Part shown: positions 1-5,767 of the stretch, piece by piece
How the letters are laid out: every line of letters begins with the position of its first letter
Numbering within the stretch: position 1 is the first letter of the stretch
Origin: Spirochaetia bacterium
Lineage (GTDB): Bacteria; Spirochaetota; Spirochaetia; JABMQR01
Assembly: GCA_016784705.1 (NCBI GenBank)
Contig: JADHUD010000104.1
Span: 1-7,970, forward strand
DNA: 7,970 bases
Direction of reading: 5' to 3'
Notes under the pieces: generated by a model
Told to the model about the DNA's origin: nothing
Databases searched by the model: none
What the model saw: the letters and a program-made list of their open reading frames with translations, nothing else
Made by a program: the position numbers and the translations under genes

Positions 1-341
1 CTGGAAACCGCTCCCCCTTTCTTTGCAGCTGATAGATTGGCATTAAAATATTTCCCGTTTAAAGGTCCGGAATTATGTGAATCGGCCAGAAGATTCAGAT
101 CTAAATCCACTATAATTATGTGTATATTATTTTCAGCTGCATATCGGTCTGCAATCAGCTGATAATTTATCGGGAAAGGCAAACCGGTGATCTCATCCGA
201 AAGCTGCCGAATATCCCCAACTCCCTGCTGTTCAACAAGATCTACAGCTATCGAGACAAAAAAGAGGTAGAGAAAGAGCAGCATCAATAGAACTGCTGAC
301 CCTGCTAGGGCAATCAGTGTTATATGCAGGCGAAATTTCAT
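1..341 (-). CDS. Sensor histidine kinase, PhoR-like, N-terminal part (truncated by window edge)
   Basis: The frame is open from an ATG at 341 to the window edge (113 codons), so only the N-terminus is present and no kinase motif (H-box, N/G-boxes) can be seen. The protein begins MKFRLHITLIALAGS. One strong hydrophobic segment at about residues 7-33 is a transmembrane helix, followed by an extracytoplasmic region. Residues of the form HIIIVDLDLNLLADSH resemble the extracellular sensor of PhoR-type kinases, where a strand-turn-strand of the form IIDxxGxVLADS precedes an Asn/His-rich stretch; this is a family-level inference. It starts 18 nt after the response-regulator stop codon, so it is very likely its cognate kinase, co-transcribed with it. 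The ribosome site is poor (only CCGGAA about 8 nt upstream), which suggests low or coupled translation. It could in principle be another single-helix membrane sensor, but the pairing with a regulator makes a kinase much the likeliest. Confidence 0.8.
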   Translation of the reverse strand, partial: MKFRLHITLIALAGSAVLLMLLFLYLFFVSIAVDLVEQQGVGDIRQLSDEITGLPFPINYQLIADRYAAENNIHIIIVDLDLNLLADSHNSGPLNGKYFNANLSAAKKGGAVS

Positions 342-359
342 ACTGTTTTTCCGGGACAG

Positions 360-1067
360 TTATTCATGGATGGTATAACCAATACCCCTGACAGTCTCTA
401 TACTGCATCCGGAAGCATCGGCAGCATCGAGCTTTTTCCGCAGATTTCCAATATGAACATCCAGGGAACGTCCTATTTGTGATGGTTCACGCTCAAATAT
501 TTCACTGATAAGGGTCTCGCGGGTTACGATATTTCCGGGCTGCTGAAAAAACATGTGGAGCATTCTGAACTCAGTGAGTGTCAGGTCAATACGTGTTCCA
601 TCAGATGTTACCTGATATTTCTGCGTATCAAGCTGTACCGAACCAATTTGATAGATCCCGCCATTTGCTCCTGACAAAATTTCTACCTGTCGAAGTGCAG
701 CACGGATGCGGAGAAACAGCTCCTGCAGATTAAACGGTTTTATAACATAGTCGTCAGCTCCACCCTCCAGACCGGCTATTTTATCATATTCCTCGCTCTT
801 AGCGCTGACCATGATGACAGGAATAGACCTGGTATCGGGTTGAGATTTCAGCCTATGGCAAACTTCAATACCATCCATCCCCGGCATCATGACATCAAGC
901 AGGATAATATCGGGCTTACGGGATACTGCTGCATCCAGAGCCTGTTCACCGCTATATGCACAGATGCTCTCATATCCCTGTGCACGCACATTGATATCAA
1001 GCATCTGAACAATATGTTCTTCATCATCTACTATTAATATTTTCTGCTTTTCTTTTTGTCCTTTCAT
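360..1067 (-). CDS. OmpR/PhoB-family two-component response regulator
   Basis: This is a 235-residue DNA-binding response regulator, the usual size for the OmpR/PhoB class. The receiver domain covers about residues 8-125. It has the acidic pair D14/D15, the phospho-acceptor D58 in LLDVMMPGMDG, the switch Ser88 in VSAK and the conserved K110 in VIKPF. A winged-helix output domain follows at about 138-234, with LTLTEFRML, a recognition-helix region (GRSLDVHIGNLRKKL) and the closing VRGIGYTIHE. The ATG at 1067 is preceded by AGGAT with 8 nt spacing. The kinase gene follows 18 nt downstream. The gene lies 135 bp after the ABC ATPase on the same strand, so the pair may be transcribed with the importer, from its own promoter, or both. 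Regulation of the importer by this regulator is an inference from position. Family assignment is firm; the target and signal are unknown. Confidence 0.97.
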   Translation of the reverse strand: MKGQKEKQKILIVDDEEHIVQMLDINVRAQGYESICAYSGEQALDAAVSRKPDIILLDVMMPGMDGIEVCHRLKSQPDTRSIPVIMVSAKSEEYDKIAGLEGGADDYVIKPFNLQELFLRIRAALRQVEILSGANGGIYQIGSVQLDTQKYQVTSDGTRIDLTLTEFRMLHMFFQQPGNIVTRETLISEIFEREPSQIGRSLDVHIGNLRKKLDAADASGCSIETVRGIGYTIHE

Positions 1068-1132
1068 ACTGCATTATCCTATAATACTGCTGCTGCCGCA
1101 ATTGAAACGCTATCTCTAAAAAACTTTCAATA

Positions 1133-1141
1133 ACTATAGCA
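1133..1141 (-). promoter_or_regulatory. Possible extended -10 promoter for the two-component genes
   Basis: Read on the minus strand this is TGCTATAGT, an extended -10 (TGn) followed by a five-of-six match to TATAAT. The -35 region at 17 nt spacing (TCCACT) is poor, as is often tolerated with an extended -10. It would start transcription near 1126 and give a leader of about 60 nt before the regulator ATG. A perfect 7-bp tandem repeat, AACAGTG twice at 1146-1159, covers the -35 side. A weaker alternative is TTGAAA (1130-1125) with TTCAAT 18 nt downstream. Confidence 0.35.
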
Positions 1142-1174
1142 CACAAACAGTGAACAGTGGAACGCTCTTTCCAA

Positions 1175-1196
1175 ACTGAATCTATACTGAATCTAT
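1175..1196 (-). repeat. 11-bp perfect tandem repeat, candidate response-regulator operator
   Basis: ACTGAATCTAT occurs twice in immediate succession on the plus strand (ATAGATTCAGT on the minus). It lies 6 bp past the ATPase stop codon and upstream of the response regulator. Direct repeats phased at 11 bp are the known binding geometry of PhoB/OmpR-type regulators, whose two DNA-binding domains sit head to tail. The regulator gene lies directly downstream, so an autoregulatory operator is a reasonable inference. The half-site sequence is not the Pho box of Escherichia coli, and no copy was noticed in front of the binding-protein gene. Confidence 0.5.
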
Positions 1197-1202
1197 CCCG
1201 AA

Positions 1203-2315
1203 TCAGCTTAGTGTTCCACTCGCAATATTCCGCTCACTTTCGCGGTCAAAAAGAACATAATTTTTTGCATTGAACGCTATCTTCACCCTGCTGCCTATTG
1301 GAAAATCCACACCTCCGAAGACAACACAGGTTACCAATAATCCAGCGATATCGAGTTTGACGATTGTTTCCATTCCAGACGGCAGAGTTGAATAGATAGC
1401 TGCTTCAATCGTTCCTTCATCGCAGATTTCAATATCCTCCGGCCTCACACCTAGAAGCAGTTTTTTTCCTTTCGGTATCGTTATACTGGAGCTGTTCGGA
1501 GTATAGAGAAGGCTTAACTGATTATTTGTAAGCTTGATCTCATCAAGATTTATCTGTTCCCCCTCCATTTCGATTATGTTGATGTTGGGACTCCCCACAA
1601 AATCGGCAACAAAATAGTTGGCAGGATACCGGTATATATCCAGCGGGGGTTCATACTGCTGCAGCAGCCCCTCTTTCAAGAGGCATATTTTTGTTGAGAG
1701 GGTCATAGCTTCAAGCTGATCATGGGTTACATAGACAAAAGTTGATCCTGTCTCCAGATGCAGCCTCTTCAATTCGGTACGCATCTCCATTCTGAGTTTG
1801 GCATCCAGATTTGATAGAGGTTCATCCATAAAGAGGATTTTCGGTCCGGTAGAGAGTGTTCTGGCTATAGCAACACGCTGCTGCTGTCCGCCGGATAGTT
1901 CTGACGGATACCTTTCTGAATACTCTTCAATCCGAAGCATGGCAAGCAGCTCAAAAACTCTCTCTTTAATACGGTTTTTATCCCATTTCATATTTTCCAA
2001 GCCAAAAGAGACATTCTTGTAGACAGTCATGTGAGGCCAGAGTGCATAATTCTGAAACAAGAAACCGACATTCCGTTTATCCGGTGAGATGTCGATACCC
2101 TTTTCCGAAGAAAATACACAGACATCGTCGATATAAATATCTCCGTCCGTTGGGGTCTCCAATCCTGCAATCATACGAAGTGTTGTGGTCTTTCCGCAGC
2201 CGGAGGGTCCAAGAAGTGTAACAAACTCCCCATCCCCTATCTCTATTGTCAAATCATCAACTGCGATCGCTTTACCGAATCGTTTTGTTATGTTGTTCAG
2301 ACGAATTTGCGGCAT
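1203..2315 (-). CDS. ABC importer ATP-binding protein (FbpC/PotA/AfuC-like, with TOBE domain)
   Basis: This 370-residue ATPase energises the importer encoded just upstream. Its motifs are complete: Walker A GPSGCGKTT at 36-44, Q-loop Gln88 in LFQNYALWPHMTV, signature LSGGQQQR at 140-147, Walker B ILFMDE at 160-165, D-loop SNLD at 168-171 and switch His198 in VTHD. The segment PANYFVADFVGSPNINI at about 231-247 and the VRPEDI segment further on mark the C-terminal TOBE/OB regulatory region typical of carbohydrate, polyamine and ferric-type importers. The protein acts as a dimer on the cytoplasmic face of the fused permease. The ATG sits 2 nt after the permease stop, and its AGGAGG ribosome site (2330-2325) lies inside the permease's last codons, so the two genes are translationally linked. 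The family is clear; automated annotation would probably call it iron(III), spermidine/putrescine or 2-aminoethylphosphonate ATPase, and the sequence alone does not decide. Confidence 0.95.
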   Translation of the reverse strand: MPQIRLNNITKRFGKAIAVDDLTIEIGDGEFVTLLGPSGCGKTTTLRMIAGLETPTDGDIYIDDVCVFSSEKGIDISPDKRNVGFLFQNYALWPHMTVYKNVSFGLENMKWDKNRIKERVFELLAMLRIEEYSERYPSELSGGQQQRVAIARTLSTGPKILFMDEPLSNLDAKLRMEMRTELKRLHLETGSTFVYVTHDQLEAMTLSTKICLLKEGLLQQYEPPLDIYRYPANYFVADFVGSPNINIIEMEGEQINLDEIKLTNNQLSLLYTPNSSSITIPKGKKLLLGVRPEDIEICDEGTIEAAIYSTLPSGMETIVKLDIAGLLVTCVVFGGVDFPIGSRVKIAFNAKNYVLFDRESERNIASGTLS

Positions 2316-2317
2316 GA

Positions 2318-4111
2318 TTAGTTCCCTCCTATACCCTTATCGATAGATGCTCCTGTTACCTTATTAATGACGTAATTGCTAATCACCACAAAGAATACAA
2401 TAAGCAGGTTGATGGCATTTGCGTACTGGCTCCACCCTTTTTCATTGTATTGAAACAGCATAGTTGTCAATATTCTTGACGATGGTGTAACCAAAAGGAT
2501 AAACAGTGATAATTCACGCATACATGAAATAAACGGCAGCAGATATCCTGAAATAAAGCTTGATTTCTGGATCGGAATGATTATACGCAGCATTCTCTTC
2601 CACCAGCCTATTCCCTGTATTGTTCCTGCCTCTTCTATCTCATTACTCAGCTGATGCATGGCTCCGACACTTGCGCGTGATGCAAACGGGAGGTATTTCA
2701 CGGATCCTACCAGTACCAGAAGTGCAAAGGTGCCGTAAAGAGGCGGTATGAATCCGCGTCTGACAGCAAACATCGATAGATAAATGGCTCCAAAAGCCAT
2801 ACTTGGCATCAGATAGGGAAAAAATGCAAGATTATTGACCAGTGCGGATAGTTTTGTATTCTTCTTTTTAACGATTGCATATCCAGAGAGTATTCCTACT
2901 GATCCTGCAATGAAAGCTACCAGAACAGATAATTTCACGCTGTTCCATAAACCGCGGAGAATTGAGATGTTTCTCAGTATTCCGGGTTCGCCGTTCGCTA
3001 TATCAGGGGATCCGCTTCCAACCCAGAAAAGAGTGGTAAAGTTACTTAATGAGTAGTTTCCTGGTTCCATAATAAAGGATTCAATTGCAAATGTTATAAG
3101 AGGAACAATACAGATAAGGATAATACTTATCAGTAAAAATATTGAAACAGGAAGCCTGAATGCACGGAGATTAATGAGTGCTATGTTGGAACTTTTCCCG
3201 GTAATGGTGGTAAAAGATTTCCTTTTACCGATTATCCGTTGATTGATACCAAGAATAAGTACACCAATCAATATCATCAGCAGTGCCATGATATATCCAT
3301 ATCCCGGGTTCAATCCGTTCAGTGTTCTAAACATTTGCGTTGTCAAGACCTGATACCTGACCGGTGTTCCCAGAAATGCGGGAACGGCAAAAGCACTCAT
3401 TGCGCTTGAGAAAACCAGCAGAAATGTTGAGAGCATAGCCGGGAGTACGATCGGGATGGTTATCTTACGCAGTATTTTAACTCTGCCCGCTTTCAGAAGC
3501 TGTGCTGCTTCTTCCAGGTTTGCATCCATATTTCGAAGAATGCCTCCGATAAGTATGTATGCAAATGGCGCATAATGCATGCCTAATACTACAATAATGG
3601 GAAATGGTCCATAGGCAAACCAATTCGCTGTTTCTATTCCGGTAAGTGCGGTAAATATCCCCGGGGCACCGCCTACAAGCGGATTTTTGAAGAAATTGTA
3701 CCAGAACATAGCCAATGTCCACGAAGGCATAATATAGGGGAAAATGAAAAGGGTTGATATAATTCCCTTGTATTTGAGATTGGTTCTTGTAACCAGCCAT
3801 GCTACGAATCCTCCTAAGAGGATGGCGATAATACATGTTCCGAAAGAAACAATCAGTGTATTAAGGAACGGTTCATAAAATATTTTTCTGCTTGCTGAAG
3901 AAAAAAGTACCTTGGTCCAATGGTACAGGGTAAAGTCCCCTATTTGGGATCCTTTCACCCGCATCAGCTCAGACTGATGAACGGTAAATGTGTCGAGAAG
4001 AATTGTAATCATCGGAATAACAGTAAGATACATTAGTATGAACGCCAGTGAGACAAGAATAATATTCTGAGGTTTCTTAATGAACGATTTAAACCTGTTT
4101 CGATAATTCAC
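2318..4111 (-). CDS. Fused two-domain ABC permease (FbpB/AfuB type)
   Basis: This integral membrane protein of 597 residues carries two MetI-like permease domains in one chain, so one polypeptide forms the whole membrane channel. Both halves have an EAA loop that docks on the ATPase: EEAAQLLKAG through ITIPIVLP at about 200-224, and EEAGTIQGIG through IIIPI at about 493-514. About twelve hydrophobic segments are visible, the first at 17-39, with a polar linker at about 295-318. I place the start at the GTG at 4111, giving MNYRNRFKSFIKKPQN. It has AAGGA 8 nt upstream (4124-4120), and the positive N-terminus precedes the first helix as expected. A longer frame from a TTG at 4204 would add 31 unlikely Cys/Pro-rich residues encoded across a hairpin. 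It follows the binding-protein gene and abuts the ATPase gene. Fused permeases of this kind occur in Fe(III), sugar-phosphate (AfuB) and aminoethylphosphonate importers. Confidence 0.93.
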   Translation of the reverse strand: MNYRNRFKSFIKKPQNIILVSLAFILMYLTVIPMITILLDTFTVHQSELMRVKGSQIGDFTLYHWTKVLFSSASRKIFYEPFLNTLIVSFGTCIIAILLGGFVAWLVTRTNLKYKGIISTLFIFPYIMPSWTLAMFWYNFFKNPLVGGAPGIFTALTGIETANWFAYGPFPIIVVLGMHYAPFAYILIGGILRNMDANLEEAAQLLKAGRVKILRKITIPIVLPAMLSTFLLVFSSAMSAFAVPAFLGTPVRYQVLTTQMFRTLNGLNPGYGYIMALLMILIGVLILGINQRIIGKRKSFTTITGKSSNIALINLRAFRLPVSIFLLISIILICIVPLITFAIESFIMEPGNYSLSNFTTLFWVGSGSPDIANGEPGILRNISILRGLWNSVKLSVLVAFIAGSVGILSGYAIVKKKNTKLSALVNNLAFFPYLMPSMAFGAIYLSMFAVRRGFIPPLYGTFALLVLVGSVKYLPFASRASVGAMHQLSNEIEEAGTIQGIGWWKRMLRIIIPIQKSSFISGYLLPFISCMRELSLFILLVTPSSRILTTMLFQYNEKGWSQYANAINLLIVFFVVISNYVINKVTGASIDKGIGGN

Positions 4112-4119
4112 GCGGTATA

Positions 4120-4124
4120 TCCTT
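4120..4124 (-). promoter_or_regulatory. Ribosome binding site fixing the GTG start of the permease
   Basis: AAGGA on the minus strand lies 8 nt before the GTG at 4111. No comparable site precedes the upstream TTG at 4204, and this decides the start in favour of the GTG. Confidence 0.75.
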
Positions 4125-4139
4125 ATAGAGATGGGATGG

Positions 4140-4163
4140 GGGCAGCTGCAGATGCAGCTGCCC
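4140..4163 (-). promoter_or_regulatory. GC-rich intercistronic hairpin between binding-protein and permease genes
   Basis: GGGCAGCTGCA and TGCAGCTGCCC are perfect 11-bp inverted arms separated by 2 nt. In RNA this gives a 10-bp GC-rich stem with a four-base loop. It lies 47 nt past the binding-protein stop and 28 nt before the permease GTG. No T-tract follows on the minus strand, so it is not a standard intrinsic terminator. Stem-loops at this position in importer operons commonly protect the upstream binding-protein message from 3' decay and lower read-through to the membrane genes. That role is inferred from position here. Confidence 0.7.
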
Positions 4164-4210
4164 TCATGTAAAACTATAGATTTCAAGTTACAACGTACTG
4201 ACAACTCTGC

Positions 4211-5356
4211 TTAGTATATATACTCATTGAGGAATTCTTCAACATCGGCTCTGTTTTCAAAACAGAATGCCGGATCCTCTTCAACCAGGATTTTTACCCA
4301 TGTGGTCATGGGATAATCTTTCGGCTGTATTGCTACGTTGGGATTTGGTGAATAGGTCCCCATATTGGTACTCCATGGAGAGAATCCTTCTTCGGTAAGC
4401 AAGTATTCTATGAACAGTTTTGCTGCATTTGGATGTTCTGCGTTGGTGCTGAGCAGTGCATATATCGGATACAGGAACCCTGAAAAGGGCACCATCTCCA
4501 TTATTGGCTGGAGTGCAAGGTTTTTGGTCTCGACATAGCGTAGTTTTGAGAATACAAAGAGTCCGGCATTCTGAGCTTTATTCTGTCCCTTAATACCAAT
4601 ACTTTCTGCTGTCTTTGTATCAGAAGTGGTCAAAACGAGATCGTTCTCAAAAATTGCCTTGATCCATTCATACCCTGCATTGGGAGTTGTTAATTTTATG
4701 TCTTTACCGAAATAATCTTTATAAGCTGCTGCAATCTGATCAGCTATTTCCGGTTTTGTTACCATGGTCATGAAATTAGCATTCACGCTCTCCTGGAAGG
4801 GGTTCTTAAACTGGAAGTTTCCTTTCCACTCATCGGTTGTTAACGCCCATATGTTTGTAAAGGGGCTGTCTGTTGACATTTCATTGTTGAAAATGAACAG
4901 TTTGTTGATAAATGAAAATACCAGCGGATTCTGGAACTCCACGGGTATCACATTTTTCATTGACTCAGGGACATAATTGGTGAGGTAATCAAGATTGATC
5001 AATTCACCCATTACTCTTCCGCCGTCCTGTGCCAGCACAAAGTCGGCTCCCACTGCTCCGGTGCTGCCCTCTTTTGAGATTTTCTCAATCAGTTCAAAAT
5101 CTTTTAAATTTGTAGCTTCTACTTCTATTCCGTACTTCTCTTTAAAGCCTTCTGCAGCATTTGCAATTCGGCTTGTTACTGAATAGACTACTACTTTTCC
5201 CTCTGCCTGAGCGGCAGCCACCAGCTCATCATGAGTCATTGGCATCTCTTCTGCAATGGGTTCAGCAGCTTCCTCCGCTCCGCCTGCTGCGATAAATGAT
5301 CCGGCACAGAGCATCAGAATCATTACGATTGATAGTACGTTAAATCTTTTTTTCAT
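4211..5356 (-). CDS. Periplasmic substrate-binding protein of ABC importer (AfuA/FbpA-like)
   Basis: This 381-residue binding protein captures the substrate outside the membrane and delivers it to the fused permease. I chose the ATG at 5356 (MKKRFNVLSIVMILM) because AAGGAG lies 6 nt upstream. An ATG at 5389 would add eleven charged residues ahead of a normal signal peptide. The signal has a KKR n-region and a hydrophobic core at about 7-22, with probable cleavage near the AAGG at 23-26. Cys17 sits inside the core but LMLC is a poor lipobox, so a soluble or atypically lipidated protein are both possible. The mature part starts MTHDELVAAAQAEGKVVVYS, the classic opening of ferric-type family 1/6 binding proteins, and ends with GTYSPNPNV near the C-terminus. 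Iron is not certain: the Actinobacillus AfuA protein of the same group binds sugar phosphates. The gene is first in its operon and probably the most highly expressed. Confidence 0.92.
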   Translation of the reverse strand: MKKRFNVLSIVMILMLCAGSFIAAGGAEEAAEPIAEEMPMTHDELVAAAQAEGKVVVYSVTSRIANAAEGFKEKYGIEVEATNLKDFELIEKISKEGSTGAVGADFVLAQDGGRVMGELINLDYLTNYVPESMKNVIPVEFQNPLVFSFINKLFIFNNEMSTDSPFTNIWALTTDEWKGNFQFKNPFQESVNANFMTMVTKPEIADQIAAAYKDYFGKDIKLTTPNAGYEWIKAIFENDLVLTTSDTKTAESIGIKGQNKAQNAGLFVFSKLRYVETKNLALQPIMEMVPFSGFLYPIYALLSTNAEHPNAAKLFIEYLLTEEGFSPWSTNMGTYSPNPNVAIQPKDYPMTTWVKILVEEDPAFCFENRADVEEFLNEYIY

Positions 5357-5404
5357 AAACAACTCCTTTTTAGCGTTCTCTTTCCTCATATGTTTGTAAA
5401 TTTT

Positions 5405-5445
5405 TCTTTACATAACAAGTCTTATGTTAAGTTATCTTTACATAA
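5405..5445. repeat. ACATAA repeat cluster, candidate operator of the importer operon
   Basis: TCTTTACATAA occurs exactly twice, at 5405-5415 and 5435-5445, offset by 30 bp (about three helical turns). Each copy is followed by three bases and then GTC. Between them TTATGT at 5422-5427 forms an inverted pair with the first ACATAA (5410-5415) across 6 nt. The cluster covers the -10 and spacer of the predicted promoter and the start-site region, a position that fits a repressor. The regulator is unknown, and the sequence does not match a standard Fur box. Confidence 0.5.
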
Positions 5446-5453
5446 TTTGTCAA
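5424..5453 (-). promoter_or_regulatory. Promoter of the binding-protein (importer) operon
   Basis: On the minus strand a perfect TTGACA (5453-5448) is followed after 18 nt by TAACAT (5429-5424), a four-of-six match to the -10 consensus. Transcription would begin near 5417, giving a leader of about 60 nt. The -10 lies inside the ACATAA repeat cluster. Confidence 0.55.
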
Positions 5454-5460
5454 TGAAAAA

Positions 5461-5640
5461 ATAAATTATTTATGTGCATGATGTGCTTGATGATAAGAGA
5501 ACGTGCGGATTAAAGCTATTTGCTGTTTTCAATAAAATTGTTCATCCAATTAATGGCCGGGAAAAGCAGAGCAAAATTATTAATACGTCATTAAAAGTAC
5601 AGAAATTTGTATGGGACCTCCATTGATTTCATATTAGAAT
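5461..5640. other. Central part of the divergent intergenic region, no gene seen
   Basis: This stretch between the two promoter zones is AT-rich, and no reading frame in it has both a ribosome site and a protein-like composition. The only pattern is an imperfect 9-bp tandem repeat, ATGTGCATG then ATGTGCTTG, at 5472-5489. It may hold further regulator sites that cannot be named from sequence alone. Confidence 0.5.
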
Positions 5641-5645
5641 TAAAA

Positions 5646-5659
5646 TTGACTCTGGTCAA
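5646..5659 (+). promoter_or_regulatory. TTGAC-N4-GTCAA inverted repeat, candidate CRP/FNR-family operator
   Basis: TTGAC (5646-5650) and GTCAA (5655-5659) form a perfect 5-4-5 inverted repeat. This is the geometry of FNR/CRP-superfamily sites, differing from the FNR consensus TTGAT-N4-ATCAA by one base per half. Its centre lies about 50 bp upstream of the predicted etf transcription start and just before the -35. A redox- or nitrosative-stress-responsive activator would fit an anaerobic dehydrogenase operon. Five-base arms can arise by chance, so confidence is limited. Confidence 0.35.
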
Positions 5660-5667
5660 AAAATATA

Positions 5668-5696
5668 TTGACAGGTGAGAAAAACTGCCCTAAGAT
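5668..5696 (+). promoter_or_regulatory. Promoter of the etfB-etfA-dehydrogenase operon
   Basis: A perfect TTGACA at 5668-5673 is followed by exactly 17 nt and TAAGAT at 5691-5696 (four of six to TATAAT). Predicted start is near 5703, leaving a leader of about 65 nt that contains the 15-bp palindrome and the AAGGAG ribosome site at 5757-5762. Confidence 0.6.
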
Positions 5697-5713
5697 AAGA
5701 GTAAATTTAGGTT

Positions 5714-5744
5714 GTTCTTTCAAAATTAATAATTTTGAAAGAAC
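5714..5744 (+). promoter_or_regulatory. Perfect 15-bp-arm palindrome in the etfB leader
   Basis: GTTCTTTCAAAATTA and TAATTTTGAAAGAAC are exact reverse complements around a single central A at 5729. It lies just downstream of the predicted transcription start and ends 23 bp before the etfB ATG. As DNA it could be the operator of a dimeric repressor. As RNA it would be a long AU-rich stem directly upstream of the ribosome site. No T-tract follows, so it is not a plain terminator. Chance occurrence of so long a perfect inverted repeat is very unlikely. Confidence 0.75.
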
Positions 5745-5767
5745 CTCAATTATTACAAGGAGATCAC

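Noticed and set aside
342..360. ACTGT/ACAGT inverted repeat between regulator stop and kinase start
   Set aside because: Five-base arms around a 9-nt loop are too short to claim a regulatory hairpin, although it does surround the weak ribosome site.
1101..1131. ATTGAAA/TTTCAAT inverted repeat before the response regulator
   Set aside because: Arms of 7 bp are separated by 17 nt in AT-rich DNA; it may just reflect weak promoter-like hexamers and is not convincing as an operator.
1158..1173. TGGAA/TTCCA inverted repeat after the ATPase gene as a terminator
   Set aside because: The stem is only 5 bp with a 6-nt loop and no T-tract follows on the minus strand.
3477..3836. A 119-codon open frame on the minus strand inside the permease gene
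   Set aside because: It is an out-of-frame shadow of an intact permease whose EAA motif and helices continue through this stretch; the Arg/Tyr/Cys-rich product resembles no protein.
5357..5389. An upstream ATG giving the binding protein an eleven-residue N-terminal extension
   Set aside because: The extension is charged and precedes a complete signal peptide; the internal ATG at 5356 has a strong AAGGAG at 6 nt.
5472..5489. Imperfect 9-bp tandem repeat and a 13-codon ATG frame starting in it
   Set aside because: The repeat differs by one base with only two copies, and the short frame has no ribosome site and a Met/Cys-rich composition.
5735..5767. An in-frame TTG start extending EtfB by eleven residues
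   Set aside because: It lies in the right arm of the palindrome, has no ribosome site, and EtfB proteins start at the MHIVVPIKQ-type sequence that follows an ideal AAGGAG.
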